From: Heterostelium multicystogenum
Taxonomy: Eukaryota > Evosea > Eumycetozoa > Acytosteliales > Acytosteliaceae
Length of the DNA stretch: 64,000 nt
Assembly (NCBI GenBank): GCA_003667245.1
Contig: RCNN01000010.1
Location: 62,001 to 126,000, forward strand
Direction of reading: 5' to 3'
Shown: positions 33,849 through 48,747 of the stretch, piece by piece
How positions within the stretch are numbered: the first letter of the stretch is position 1
Layout: each line of letters begins with the position of its first letter
Notes under the pieces: generated by a model
What the model saw: only the letters and a program-made list of their open reading frames with translations
The model's database searches: none
Told to the model about the DNA's origin: nothing
Translations under genes and position numbers: made by a program

Positions 33849-36101
33849 TAACCGTTTGATCACCACACAGCGTTGAACAACATTAATATATGTTTACAAT
33901 GATTATCATTGTAAATAGAGATATATAATATTATTTTTTAAAAATTGACAACCAATCCTACCGAAATAACACAAGTATTCTCACAAGCAAGTGGGGTCAT
34001 TATTTAAAAGAATAGTAGTATTTGTGGTTGATGCTGATCAACAACAACTTTGTTGTTGTTATAGTTGATGTTGTTATTAGTGTGTGTGAAGTACTGCTGC
34101 TTCATTTCAAGTGTTGGAGTGGTTTTGCTAGTAAATGTGGAATGATTGTCCATTGCCAGATTTACATGGCTTTATTATTGTTTATCATTTGTTTTTATGT
34201 CCAGAAATAAATAGATAGCTTTTTAAAAGCCAATAAGATCGAAGGAATGATACTGATGCGAACACTCACCACTCTACTTTAATATATATCAATCGATCGA
34301 TCCAATCAATGGCTATAGAATCATCAATGCAAACACATTTATCGTAATTAGATATGTATTTTATTAAAAATATCTACTGCAACTACAAAAGCTAATATTA
34401 TTCCAAAGAGTGGTAAGATTTAACATGTGAAGTTGCTGTGTAGTTGTAATTGTATGTTGAAAATATTAGTTTTTATATCTTTTACTAGTATATCCAAATA
34501 TAGTTGTAATCTTTTCGTAATTTTTCCTGATTTTTAGATATAAAAACATACTAAAAATAAAACCAAACTCTAACTTTGGGTGTCGTTTCCAAAGTAAGTA
34601 CTTCACTTAAAGTTTACTTTGTGACCAATCTCAATCATAGATTAAAATAGATTGGTAATTATTTTAATGAAATATTATGATCAATATTAATATTATATTA
34701 ATATTATTGTAATAATGAATTTCAACTACTACAATTAATATATATTTAAAGATTGTTCTTATTTTTAGAGTTGGTGAGATGATAAAATTGGAAAGTCTTA
34801 TTTATAGATATTGTTATTTACGTTCATACTTTTGTTATTGATATTATTTTTTTTTGTTGTATGTTTAAGTAATTTTATAAATTTCCTACAATAGAAATAC
34901 ATTTAATATTTACCTGAAATTAGGATGTAAGTTAGTTCCTTTCTTGCTTGGAGAATTCTATTTTTAAATTGTTTGATGTTGTTGTTGATTTTCAATTTCC
35001 TTGTCTGTCTAATTTTTTTATTTCTTCCTGGATGTTATACTATTGGCAAATAAAATAGGAAGCAAATAAAATTTAGTATAAATTCAAAGGTGAAAACGAG
35101 ACTCTAAGCTGTGCAGATGTGAGGTATTAGTGGTGCAGAGGGAAATAGAGAGACAGCCAGATAGATGGACTGAAACGAAAGAAGAGATAGGTGGTGAACT
35201 GTAGGTACACATGTAGTTGGTGCATACATTAATTACTTATCTACCTCTTAGAATCTACCAAGCTTAAACATATGGTGGTGTTTGAACTACTAGTAGGAAA
35301 AGAGAGTAGATTTTATTTGGTAGTACATAGTGTTAGCCTGTGAGATGTTTGTTTATAAATCTTACTGGACAAAACTACCTGTAGGGATTACAGAAGGAGA
35401 GTAAGCAACCTGGCCAACTAAATTGGAAATTCAAAAGATTCTACTATCTCGAGCAGAAATTGAACAGATACTGATTTGTCAGATTTAATATTTGCAAAAC
35501 CGTTACTTAAAGAACTTTGGTGGTAGTGGTGGTAGTGGTGTTGGTCGTCAGTGATACCTGTGGTGGTGCTGGAAATTATACAACTCACACAGCGGTAACA
35601 CTTGAGTGTTTGTGTATTTGTTTCCTTAACTTGCTTAAGCAATTATAATTGCAATTTTGATGTAACAATAAAATTCAAAGCAAAACAACAACAGTCCAAT
35701 GAATAAAAGTTGTAGAAAAGTTTAGTTATATTAGTAACTATTTGTAAATGTAATTTAAATTATGTATAGGTTGTTGATTAACAATATTCCAATGATTTCT
35801 ATTTGATTTGATTTGAATGCATTCAGTTTATATATTAATGTTTGCTTCTGTTTGTTTATTGGCAGTTTTAATAAAGTGATTCCACTCAGAGCCAATAGAA
35901 CAACGGGAGTATTCTTATCTTAAATATATGTTATACATACCTGTCCATGGGTGGGCTATTAGTGTTATCCATGTTTATACATTTAATGAAAACTATAGAT
36001 ATCTTATATTTATCACTTTATCTATATTTAAAAATCATCTATCACACACACTTTAACACTCACACTTATCAACCCATCAAATCACACTTTCTCAAGTTTA
36101 T

Positions 36102-36164
36102 ACAACAACAACAATAATAATAACAATAACAACAATAACAACAACAATAATAATAACAATAATA
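36102..36164 (+). repeat. (CAA/TAA)n simple repeat
   Basis: About 60 bases of ACA/ATA triplets (CAACAACAATAATAATAACA pattern). Complementary in sense to the TTG/TTA array at 36486-36545. Confidence 0.8.
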
Positions 36165-36485
36165 CCACCAGCATGATGGGTGTACATTAACAACAGTAGC
36201 AGCATCAGTTATTGTCAAGATTAACTATCAGCATTTCCAAGCACATGATATATTTTAGGTAACAAGTGATATCACTACTCCAACATAAAGATATGTTTAT
36301 ACAGAATAATAGACCATGATTAGCTTCACCGACACACTCTACCCATACACTTGTACCAACAACAGATATACAACAAACTTGCTTTGATGTTTATTGTCTT
36401 AATTCAATTCTAACTAATAAATAATACAAATCCTCACCATAATTAGTAGTTGTAACTATTGGAATTTCTGAATGATTGTTCAGCT

Positions 36486-36545
36486 GTTATTGTTGTTGTT
36501 GTTATTGTTGTTATTGTTTTTGTTGGTATTGTTGTTATAGTTATT
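36486..36545 (+). repeat. (TTG/TTA)n simple repeat, inverted relative to 36102-36164
   Basis: About 60 bases of TGTTAT/TGTTGT units. It could pair with the CAA/TAA array about 320 bases upstream in a transcript covering both. Confidence 0.8.
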
Positions 36546-37804
36546 GTTCTATACTCGGGTTAAACGACACATGTACTGATGATAAGTTTATATCCTATCA
36601 GTTAAGATGTATATAAATATAGTTGTTGGTTGTACCAGTTCAAATGTGAATTTGAATTTGACAGTAAACACTAATAATTTGCTAAAAGAAGAGTGGAGTG
36701 AATTGTTGTTGGAGCATGAATGAACTTTAAGTTTAATTCTGCTAGCTCTACATTTTTTAACCTTTTCATTATGATAGAGAGTAGATATATAAATTAAGTA
36801 GGAAAATAGTAAAACACATATACTCAGAGATTTATGTATGAAAATAGAATAGATAACATGTATATTTATGAATATCTATCATATAATGTGACCAATGATC
36901 TTTAAATAGTTTATAATAATAATAATAATAATAAGTTGTTTTTGGAAATACATTTACTACTTTTGTAATTGTTAATAAATGAATTTTGTAAACAAAGATA
37001 ACATCACATCCACCTATTAAAGGAGATAACTAAACTAGTTATTGATATCATAAACAAAACTAATTAGTTCCAACTATTAAGATTAGATTTAGAACATGAA
37101 ATAATTAATTTAAAAATCTCATTTGGCCATACAAATATTTTACATCATAAGTACCTAATTAGGTTAATTTTAGACCAGATATTAGTAATAATATAATAAA
37201 TTTAAATCCTGGATTATTAATTAATTCATGGTTATATTTGGAAATTATCATTTTGTTTAAAATTTCTGAATATTAAAAACTTATTTATCTAACAACCAAT
37301 ACTGAGTAATAATATGATATTGGTAGTTCTGAGGGACCTTGAGTTTTGGTGGTTTATTCATTATTTTATATTTCAATCACCCACAAACTTTCCTTTCTGT
37401 TTTTATATAATTCATATGCATCACCAACCTCCCAACAAAGATCAACCCTTGCAATGAACACAAAATGTCTATTGGTCATGTACCATCCTTTGGACCAACC
37501 AGACTTTATTTCTTACATCTAATGACATCACAGAAAACACTCCAATCGAAAATTTAATTGGGTACCCAATTTAATTAAAATGAAAATTCCCTCTAATCCA
37601 TTAAAATCATGTCATATGGTACAAGTAGACTAACAATTAGAAGCAAACTAAGGATTTATAAATCAACGATATAGGAAGGAAAAAGAAGGTATTAAGATCT
37701 CACCATGATTCAAATGTAGTTGACACATCAGTTGGTTGTGGGAAGTTGACATATTGTCAGATTGGGTTGTGATATTGTTTATGAATTATAATTTTGAAAA
37801 TAAA

Positions 37805-40165
<2,361 letters not shown>

Positions 40166-42087
40166 ATGATGAATAGAAGTATCATAAAATTGGTGGTTCT
40201 GGCCGTCACTTTGTTGGCTGTCTGTGGCGCTGCCCCAACTATCCATGCCAACTGGCTCAATGAAGATGTCGTCCGTAACATCGACCTCACTTCACAGCTC
40301 GCCAAACAAACTGTAGACATCAAAGCCAAGAACACTGCCTCAACTGCAGCCAACTCATATACATTTGCACTTCACTCATCCACTGAACACGCCAGTCTAC
40401 AAGCTTTTGTCGAGGGTGACAATCAACAGCTTGAAATCACCAAGCTTTCCATCAAAGTACACAACCAACAAACGTAAGTCAATAATCCCTTTCCATTTCA
40501 TTCATCGGACAGGCCATCTTCCGAACACCAAAATATTCATACCTTTTTTCTTATCGATTGACCATCTCTGAATCGCAATCCAGATATAATTTGTATGATG
40601 TTCAATTAAGAAAACCAGTTGCAGCAGGAGCAATTTTGTCATTGAAATTGAAGATTGTAGGAATGGGACAACAACATCCATACCCAACTCATGTCGGACA
40701 AATTTCAAATCAATTGGTTATTTTCAAGGAAAACACTTATTTCAGTTCACCATACGACACTGTTACCCAAAAGACAACTTTGAAGCTCGCCAGCTCAAAG
40801 ATTGAGAATCACACCACTTTGACCCCATCAATTGTCAAGGGAAGCTCTATTGTCTATGGTCCATACAAGGATATTGCTCCACTCACTTTCCACCAACTCT
40901 CAGTCCACTTTGAGAACAACTCTTCCTTCTTGATGCTCAACTCCCTCACCAAGGAGTATGAGGTTTCACACTGGGGTAACGTCGCCGTCGAAACCACCTA
41001 TGCCGTCGAGCATCGTGGTGCTGCCCTCAAGGGATCCTTCTCACGTTTCGACTATCAACGTCAACAACACGGTTCTCCAGCCCACGTCGCTGAGATTGTT
41101 GAGCGTGTGCCATTGGGTGCTGCCGATTTCTACTACCGTGACTACATCGGAAACATCTCCACCTCCCAATATATCCACCACGCTGACCGTCTTGACTTCA
41201 AGATCACTCCACGTTTCCCATTGTTTGGTGGTTGGAAGAATGAATTCTACACTGGATACAACTTGCCATCCTCCAGTCTCTTGTTTGTTGACGACAGCAC
41301 TGGACGTTATGTATTGAACGCTACTTTTGGTGTTGGAATTGCCGACATCTACGCTGTTCACCACCAATTGATCGTTGTCTTGCCAGAGGGTGCTTCTGAC
41401 ATCCAAGTAAGCGCACCATTCCAATTTGTTCGTGAGGACACCGTCCGTAAGACTTTCCTCGACACTGTCGGACGTCCAGTAATTATTTTGCGTCGTGACT
41501 GGACCTCCATTGAGCAAACCCAAACTGTCCAAATTTCCTACTCAATGGCTCCATTCTCCATTCTCCACGAGCCAATGTTGGCCATTGGTGCTGTCTTTAC
41601 CCTCTGCTGTATGTTCATGGTTGGATCACGTCTCGACTTTTCTTTGATTCGTAAGGGTCCACGTGTTGCCCGTAGCCCAGAGGTCGACAAGCTTGCCCAA
41701 CAATTCTTCTCACTCTTCTCATCTCGTCTCGACTACCACGTTGAAGTCGAGCAAGCACTCCAAGAGCTCTCTCGTTCTGGATCCATCTCTGCCTACCAAG
41801 CATCCAAGCAGTCCATCGAAGCCAAGTACAAGGACTCCTCAGTATTCAACAAGCTGATCCAATCAGTCTCTGCTGTCGACCCAATCTACTCAACCCGTTT
41901 GAAGGACTTGAGCGACCAAGATACTCAAATCACCCAAATCCAATCTCAAATCGCCGACCTCGAGAAGCAACGTTCATCTAAATCAATCACCCAACAACAA
42001 TACGAAGATATCAGATCTAAATACATGACCAACTACAGAAAGTCATTCGATGATGCCTCCTACAGCTTAGATCAACTTTCATCCTAA
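40166..42087 (+). CDS. ost1: Ribophorin I, oligosaccharyltransferase subunit 1
   Basis: ER membrane subunit of the oligosaccharyltransferase complex that N-glycosylates nascent proteins. The N-terminal signal peptide (KLVVLAVTLLAVCGAAP) is followed by the luminal domain. Exon 1 ends NQQT at a GTAAGT donor (40474); exon 2 starts at 40584 in phase with YNLYDVQLRKPV. Ribophorin hallmarks: GMGQQHPYPTHVGQISNQLV, EYEVSHWGNVAVETTYAVEH, HGAALKGSFSRFDYQ-type LKGSFSRFDYQRQQHGSP, RFPLFGGWKNEFYTGYNLPS and LPEGASDIQVSAPFQF. One membrane helix (AIGAVFTLCCMFMVGS) lies near two-thirds of the protein, followed by a cytosolic tail with coiled-coil character (QITQIQSQIADLEKQRS). Codon use is strongly C-biased, consistent with high expression. 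No frameshift. Confidence 0.95.
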
Positions 42088-42650
42088 CAACCAAAATACC
42101 ACCACATCAACACCTACCAACTTAAAAGTAAAAAAAAAAAACAAAAACAAACAAACAAATAATAATATAAAATAGTTATTATAATTTCGATTGGAATAAC
42201 AAAAGAAAGAATAATAAATTATAAATTAAAATAGCCATCAAACCCAAAGATTTCATTCATTGATTGATTGTCAATCTATCTGCAAATGATCACCAACTCA
42301 ACTTGGGCATACTCTAATCATTTATAGGTATCTAGATGCATGTATAATAATAAATTTGTTTGTATAGGATTTGTTATTAGTCGAAATCATTTATTTGCTA
42401 TTACAAGAGAAATCTTATATTTTTAAGCTTAGATTACATCTTGTGTATTTCCGATTTTATTTTTAATATATTTGATAACAATCTTTCTTGGAAATGAAGA
42501 GTTTTCCAGTAAAAAATGAAAAAAAGTGTGAACTTTTGTATTAAAAATCATAAAATACACATGATTTTTGCTTATTAATTATAGAGATACAAACATACAC
42601 ACAACCAAACAACTCAACTTAAAGCTAACTTAAATATATATAGAATAAAG
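42088..42650. other. Intergenic
   Basis: Short spacer between ost1 and rad51: poly-A/CAAA just after the ost1 stop, then A/T-rich sequence. Presumed 3' UTR of ost1 and promoter of rad51. Nothing else seen. Confidence 0.5.
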
Positions 42651-43700
42651 ATGCAAAGACAAAGACAACAACAAGAAGAAGAGGAGGAAACAGTTGATGT
42701 TGTTCAGGAAGACGAGGCTGAGGAGGAGGAAGAAGAACAAGGTGCAATTCCAATTTCAAGATTAGAGGGAAACGGTATTACTTCGGCTGACTTGAAGAAA
42801 TTGGCTGAAGCAGGTCTTCATACCGTTCAATCAGTCGCATATTCAACAAAAAAGTCATTGACTGCAATCAAGAATATATCAGAACCAAAGGCAGAGAAGC
42901 TGTTGGCCGAAGCAGCCAAGCTAATTCCAATGGGTTTCACAAGTGCAACCGAATTCAATGCACAGAGAAAGCAAATCGTAACCATTCGTACTGGCTCAAA
43001 GGAGCTCGATGACTTGCTTGATGGTGGTTTCGAAACTGGTTCCATTACAGAGATTTTTGGTGAATTCAGAACCGGAAAGACACAGATCTGCCACACTTTG
43101 TGTGTTACTTGCCAATTGACTTTGGCTCAAGGTGGTGGTGAAGGTCGTGCTATTTATATCGACACAGAAGGTACCTTCCGTCCTGAAAGATTGGTTGCAA
43201 TCGCCGAACGTTACAATTTGGATGGCCAACATGTCCTCGATAATGTGGCATATGCACGTGCCTATAACTCAGATCATCAGATGCAGTTGTTGGTTTCAGC
43301 ATCAGCAATGATGGCAGAATCACGTTATATATTATTGATTGTTGACAGTGCCACCTCGCTCTACAGAACCGATTACAGTGGAAGAGGTGAGCTGTCTGAT
43401 CGTCAGAGACATTTGGCACGTTTCCTTCGTGCTTTGCAGCGTCTAGCCGATGAATTTGGAGTTGCCGTCGTCATTACCAATCAAGTAGTTGCACAGGTCG
43501 ACGGTGGTGCTATGTTCAATCCCAACCCCAACAAACCAATAGGTGGACACATCATGGCCCACGCATCTACCACGCGTCTTTCACTAAGAAAAGGAAAAGG
43601 AGAGAACAGAATTTGCAAAGTATATGATTCCCCATGTTTGCCCGAAGAAGAAAGACAATTCGCAATCTATTCAAATGGTATTGGTGACATCAAAGAATAA
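42651..43700 (+). CDS. rad51: RAD51 recombinase
   Basis: Eukaryotic RecA homologue that forms the nucleoprotein filament for homologous recombination. One uninterrupted exon of 349 residues, normal length for the family. After an acidic Gln/Glu-rich N-terminus (1-33) comes the helix-hairpin-helix domain ([33 protein letters not shown]). The ATPase core has Walker A GEFRTGKT (137-144, the RAD51-specific form) and Walker [18 protein letters not shown]1/L2 region: [15 protein letters not shown] [20 protein letters not shown] and [15 protein letters not shown]. The end is [20 protein letters not shown]. The polymerisation motif is present as GFTSATEF before the core. Start supported by the A-rich leader. 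Fits RAD51 rather than DMC1 ([29 protein letters not shown]). Confidence 0.97.
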   Translation: MQRQRQQQEEEEETVDVVQEDEAEEEEEEQGAIPISRLEGNGITSADLKKLAEAGLHTVQSVAYSTKKSLTAIKNISEPKAEKLLAEAAKLIPMGFTSATEFNAQRKQIVTIRTGSKELDDLLDGGFETGSITEIFGEFRTGKTQICHTLCVTCQLTLAQGGGEGRAIYIDTEGTFRPERLVAIAERYNLDGQHVLDNVAYARAYNSDHQMQLLVSASAMMAESRYILLIVDSATSLYRTDYSGRGELSDRQRHLARFLRALQRLADEFGVAVVITNQVVAQVDGGAMFNPNPNKPIGGHIMAHASTTRLSLRKGKGENRICKVYDSPCLPEEERQFAIYSNGIGDIKE

Positions 43701-44611
43701 AATAATCTCAACCACCAACAAAAACAATAGTAATAATAATAATAATAAATATCAATCAAATTCTGTACATATAGTAGTTAAACGAACAATCAAACTCAAT
43801 AGTATACTATTCATTTCATTCTTCTTTTATAAATATGGTCTTTGAAAACAAAGATCAAGTTAAAAAGAGAGAATAAGAAAACATGAATGAAGGAATGACC
43901 AGACTGACACACATCAAGCTTCATTGTTAAAAGTCTTTAGTTGTTGATGTTGTTTGATGTTTATTTATTTATGAAAGTGTTTTTTGGAACAACAAAGTCA
44001 ATAAAACACACCATTACAAATAAAATGAATTGCCACACACACTCACACATTCGATAACTAGTTAGTTCCTGCTTTACATTTAATTATTTTTGTGTGTATC
44101 ATATTTAGGGTGGGTATAAAAAATATATACTAGTAGTGTGTTGGGGGTTGGAAATTGATGGTATAGTGTGGTGTGTTATTTGTTTGTTTGTAACTGTAGT
44201 ATTGCTTTGCATGGTTGGTTGAAATTATAAAGCAATCATCATACTAGTTTCATTCATATTTAATTTATATATTTAATTTATATATTTGATTGTTTATTTT
44301 CAAATTAAATTAAATGAAATTAAACCAGAATTGAAATAGTTTAATTTGATTTAATTGGTTAGTTATTGTTTTTCCATTACCTTTTCCTCTTCTTTTGTTT
44401 ATTATTATTATTTTTATTATTATTTGTTGTTGTTATTACAATTCAAACATATAAAAGATAGAATATATAATTCAATCAATCAATCATTCACTTCACCAAA
44501 CAAATAAATAGATATCATCTTTAAAATATTTTACTTTTACATTTAACACATAATTAATAGATTATTTATTTGTCACTAAAATTATAGTCATTGATCATAT
44601 TTTATTGAATC
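43701..44611. other. Intergenic
   Basis: A/T-rich spacer with AATAATAAT directly after rad51, ATATTTAATTTATAT repeats near 44260-44285 and ATTATTATT near 44400. The open frame at 43624-43845 overlaps the rad51 end and is rejected. No gene seen. Confidence 0.5.
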
Positions 44612-47166
44612 ATGATTACTAGATCAGCAGTATTTTTACTGTTTATTATAGGTTTATTATCGAATAGTATCAATGGAGGTGACCCTTCACCTGGATACTT
44701 TATTGTATGTATTTAAATATTGAGAAGATCTAATTGTTTTATTAATATTTTCATTAATTAATCTTATTGAATTTAACAAAGGCCAATATCGATTGGAATC
44801 CAGATTATGGATTGACTTATTTAAATTCAAATGTAATTATTGGTGACCATTTTGTTTTTGGTTTTTATTTGTTTCCTCATTAACAAAAAATTCAATAGGT
44901 TGCATTACTATTTGACCAAAATAAGGCAGTTTGGAGAACAGCAGATGGTGGATCAAGTTGGAATAAGGTTAATGTTGCAAATGGTGTTTTTGTATCACTG
45001 GACGAAATTGTTGTAGACATTGATCCTAAAAATGTAAATATCATCAAGCAAATCTGCACAATCAATGAAATATTAATATTGTTTAATTTAGATTTTATTA
45101 CAATCGAATGATATTAAAGATACAACATTATATATTTCCAATGACTTTGGAGAATCTTTTAAAACCAATGAACTTGCTGGTCTACGTTTCAAATATATCC
45201 TCCCAAACAAACAAAAGTCAGGAAGTTTGTTGGCTCTTTCACAATCTAAAACTGCCTGGATTTCTAATGATTTTGGATTGACATGGACACAAGTATTCAA
45301 AAAGGAGCCTGTTATTGATGTCATGTGGGATCCCATTAATAGTACTGACTCCAAGTCAACATCTGCTATTTTTGCCATTGTATCTCAAAAAGATGGCACC
45401 AAGTTAGCTTATTCCAATGACAATGGTGTAACTGAAACTATCCTTATTACTGGTGCACAATCAATGACTAGCACAACTAACTATGTTTACATTGGAGCTT
45501 TTGATAAGAACATGGGTGGTTCCAACCTTTTTGTAAGAAATAACTTTATGCCAATCAACAATGATAAAATGGGTTTCATCATGTGCGATTTTCCATTTGG
45601 TGATGATATCCAACCTAATGTATGTAAATCTATCATTTTTAATTCGTTTCCAAACTAATTATGGGTTTCTTAGGAATATAAAATCATTGATGATACCACT
45701 GGTATGATATGGTTAGGTATTCAAATGAAGGAAAACAATAGATTTGGAACTGTTTATACTTCAGACTCGAGCGGAAGCAAGTTTACCAAGTCAATGGATA
45801 AGGTATCATTCAAAGGTCAATATGATTTTGCCCCAATTAATGGTTTGAAGGGTGCTTATGTTGCCAATCAGATTGTAAGTGGAGTAAACTTTGTTACAAA
45901 GATTACCTATGACAATGGAGCAAAATGGAAATCGTTCACTTCCGATAATAATCCAAAGTCAGACAGTCTAAACTTCTTTGGAATTACCGCTTTCTTAGAC
46001 CCAATGAAGGAATTTGGTCCATTCTACTCCACTGAAACAGCTCCTGGTATTGTTCTTTCTACTGGTGCAGTTGGAAAACAATTATCTTTTGATACCCAGC
46101 CATCAAAGATTTCTTCCTATGTCTCTAGAGATTCTGGTAGATCTTGGAAAACAATCTATGATAGGTAAATACTATTATGAACTGATCACAATGACAACTT
46201 TTAACAAAAAATATTGTAGCCCAACTATTTATGAAATAGGAAACCGTGGTGCTATTTTAGTTATGGCAAATGTTGCTGGTGATTCTGACCATATCCTGTA
46301 CTCAACAAACCAAGGTAAAACCTTTAGCAAATTTACTTTTTCAACAAATCCTGTAGATATTAAGAACATCATGACTGATCCATTGGGAGAGTCCAAAAAG
46401 TTCATCATCCTTGCTCTCGATAACAAAGCTGTACCCTCCACAGGTTTGATTGTGTGTCTAGATTTTGGACCTTTGGGTTTGGACACATGTACCTCCAGTG
46501 ACCTTGAGCTATATGAAACACCAGAAGTACTTGGTCATACAATTACATATACCAGAATCAAAGCAGATGCCAACTGTACTCAAACATCACCATTCCCAGC
46601 CCCAACCCAAAAGATTATGGATTGTGACGTAGACGACTACGAGTGTGACTTTGGTTATGTAGAGCAGCCTGGAAAAGACACTGAACTTCATTGCGCCATT
46701 GAGAAAGATTACACTATTCCAACTTATCCACCTTCATACTGTCCAGCAGGAACAAAATACTCAATATCTAAAGGGTATGTCATACTACTAAATTATTATT
46801 GTTGATTTACTAATACTTGACATTTAAAACTATAGATTTAGAAGAGTTGCTGGTGACTTGTGTAGACCTGTTGATGCTACCAAACAATATGAACCAGAAA
46901 TAAGAGACTGTTCAAGTGGTTCATCTGGAGGATCACATGGTTGGGTAGCAGCTGTCATAATTTTATTAGCAATTGGACTTTCACTCGTAGGTGGAGCCTA
47001 TTACTTACACAAGAACCCCGACAAGAAGCTTGCTTTCTACAGAAAGATTGGTATTATCAAAGAATATAAATATAGCTCTTTGGGAATCCAACCAAATTCA
47101 TTCGCTGACGACGAATTTGGAATTGAAGATGATGATGCACATATTTTAAATGACGAAGGTTTGTAA
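44612..47166 (+). CDS. VPS10/sortilin-like sorting receptor
   Basis: Type I membrane receptor of the VPS10 domain family, which carries cargo between Golgi and endolysosomes. The signal peptide SAVFLLFIIGLLSNSING is encoded in exon 1 (44612-44704). At least seven short introns follow, with GTATGT/GTAAAT/GTAGGT-like donors. The beta-propeller shows repeated Asp-box-like blades: WRTADGGSSWNKV, YISNDFGESFKTNE, WISNDFGLTWTQVF, YTSDSSGSKFTKS, YVSRDSGRSWKTIYD and YSTNQGKTFSKF. The Cys-rich 10CC module follows (CTSSDLELYETPE, CDVDDYECDFGYVEQPG, PPSYCPAGTKYSISKGFRRV, GDLCRPVD). A membrane helix (WVAAVIILLAIGLSLVGGAY) and a cytosolic tail with acidic clusters (DDEFGIEDDDAHILNDEGL), suitable for adaptor binding, end the protein. 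One propeller and one 10CC are seen, as in sortilin; yeast Vps10 has two. Frame intact across all exons. Confidence 0.93.
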
Positions 47167-48237
47167 TTGAAACGACTAAATAAACATACAAACCAAAATA
47201 ATCTAATACCAATGTTGTTAATTCCCTTTAGATATTCAACAACTACATGATAATATATAAATCATTAATTAATTAGATTCATGTAAAACAAAAATAGTAT
47301 TATAAATTAATTAATAATAATAATAATAATAAAAACCAATAAATAAATATTATCAGTGGTGTTAGGTTTTTTAGTAAAACTAGATATTTACAGTTTGCAG
47401 GGTGTTTGGAACTCAATCTGTCCAGATGGATTTCGAACAGATAACGAAAAACATGACCAGAGTGTTTACAAAATTTGCAGGTTGGGATGTTTGAAAATTC
47501 AGAAAGATCAGATCTAACTATCTTTGTTAAATCACCTGTGTTGCAATGGTTTGGTGATTGTTAGATTGGGAGTTGCTTGTAGATTGATTGAAATCATATT
47601 TTTATAATAATACTATAAATACTATTGACCTTTAGCAATTACTTTAAATTCTAGAATTATATTGATCAAAACCTGCATGCAAACTAAATATCAAAGTTTG
47701 TTTATCGTCATTTACAACATGATATGATACTTCTTTTGTAATAGGTTTACTTTTAAAATCAACAACAAATCAAACAATAAGCAATATTGTACATAACACA
47801 ACTGTTCATTAATAAATACTAAGCACTTATTTATCTCTAAGATCAACTATCAATCACTACACACTTCAACGAGCAGTGTAAGATCTTGTCGTTCTTCAAG
47901 TGAAAACACTAAATTAAAATTTAAAATTAAACTCTAATAATTGAATTTATTGTAAGAATAGTCAACTAAATATAATAATAGTATCGATAGTAGTAGTATT
48001 TATTATATAATTACATATATAGATATATATTTATAAATAGAATAATGTTCTTTGACCTCCATTAAGTTATCATTTATTTATTATTAATTATACAAATGTA
48101 GCTATCAATCATTATAATGATCTATAGATTCAACTTTATAAGAATAACAACAATACCTAACATCATCCTATTTGGTTATTTTTTTTCTTTTTGGATCTTC
48201 TCTTCTTCCTTACAGATAAATAATTTATTATTATAAA
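47167..48237. other. Intergenic with an orphan exon-like open stretch
   Basis: A/T-rich except for 47340-47520, where an open stretch without an ATG reads a hydrophobic lead-in and then GVWNSICPDGFRTDNEKHDQ, SVYKICRLGCLKIQKDQI and a stop. It might be a relic exon; no splice partner was found. The rest (47530-48237) is plain A/T-rich DNA with a T-rich leader before the small gene at 48238. Confidence 0.4.
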
Positions 48238-48528
48238 ATGAGGTTTACAATTATCATGACACCGGCCTCCAACATTAACAATGTTTCGACAGTATGTGGT
48301 GAGGCTATCTTTGATAATCTTTCACAACCAAAAGTTGACCAGTATATATTTGAACCGGGTGCAATGATCAACCTGAAGGGCGATTGGCTAGACACAAATG
48401 TTGAAGTAATTAAAATAGAGGTACAAGCTCAAAATGACAGAGAACGACGTCAATTTAACGGGGGTGACACCCATGTCACCTACAATGAAGAAGAAAATAA
48501 ATTTACAATAAAATATATTTATAAATAA
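48238..48528 (+). CDS. Small orphan protein, 96 residues
   Basis: Not recognised. A single open frame, MRFTIIMTPASNINNVSTVC to NEEENKFTIKYIYK. The middle EPGAMINLKGDWLDTNVEVI and KIEVQAQNDRERRQFNGGDT alternates hydrophobic and charged residues like a small beta-sandwich. There is no signal peptide or membrane helix. ATG follows an ATTATAAA A-rich leader after a T/C-rich stretch (TTTTTTTCTTTTTGGATC), the usual dictyostelid promoter texture, and A/T-rich sequence begins right after the stop. Composition is less A/T-biased than its surroundings. It is probably a real gene. It could also be the visible exon of a larger one. Confidence 0.5.
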   Translation: MRFTIIMTPASNINNVSTVCGEAIFDNLSQPKVDQYIFEPGAMINLKGDWLDTNVEVIKIEVQAQNDRERRQFNGGDTHVTYNEEENKFTIKYIYK

Positions 48529-48747
48529 TAATAATAATAATATTGATAATAATAAATTAATTTACATATTTATATATTTTAGGCAAATTTCATTCAATTC
48601 GGAATTTATCACTTTTCCTCGTTCATAAAGTTAAACAAAAAGAATAGAAATTTTCAGAGTATGTCTCTTTGAGACCCTGATTTTGTATCATTACTTATTA
48701 GTGCATCGTCACCTAAACAACAACAACAACAACAACAATAATAAACA

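Larger units (their letters stand above)
31990..37804. other. 5.8-kb gene-poor A/T-rich region
   Basis: Far larger than the other gaps in this window. Contents: simple A/T sequence, GGTGGT runs (33395-33415, 35518-35545), the two CAA/TTG arrays at 36102 and 36486, and one doubtful broken gene at 33363-33848. Minus-strand open frames at 32606-33074, and one at 35418-35642 (CYRCVSCIISSTTTG...SLSNGFANIKSDKSVS), lack start or splice support. No tRNA-like box A/box B pair was found on either strand by eye. Confidence 0.5.

Noticed and set aside
41041..41532. 163-residue minus-strand frame inside ost1
   Set aside because: Shadow caused by C-ending codon bias of ribophorin I.
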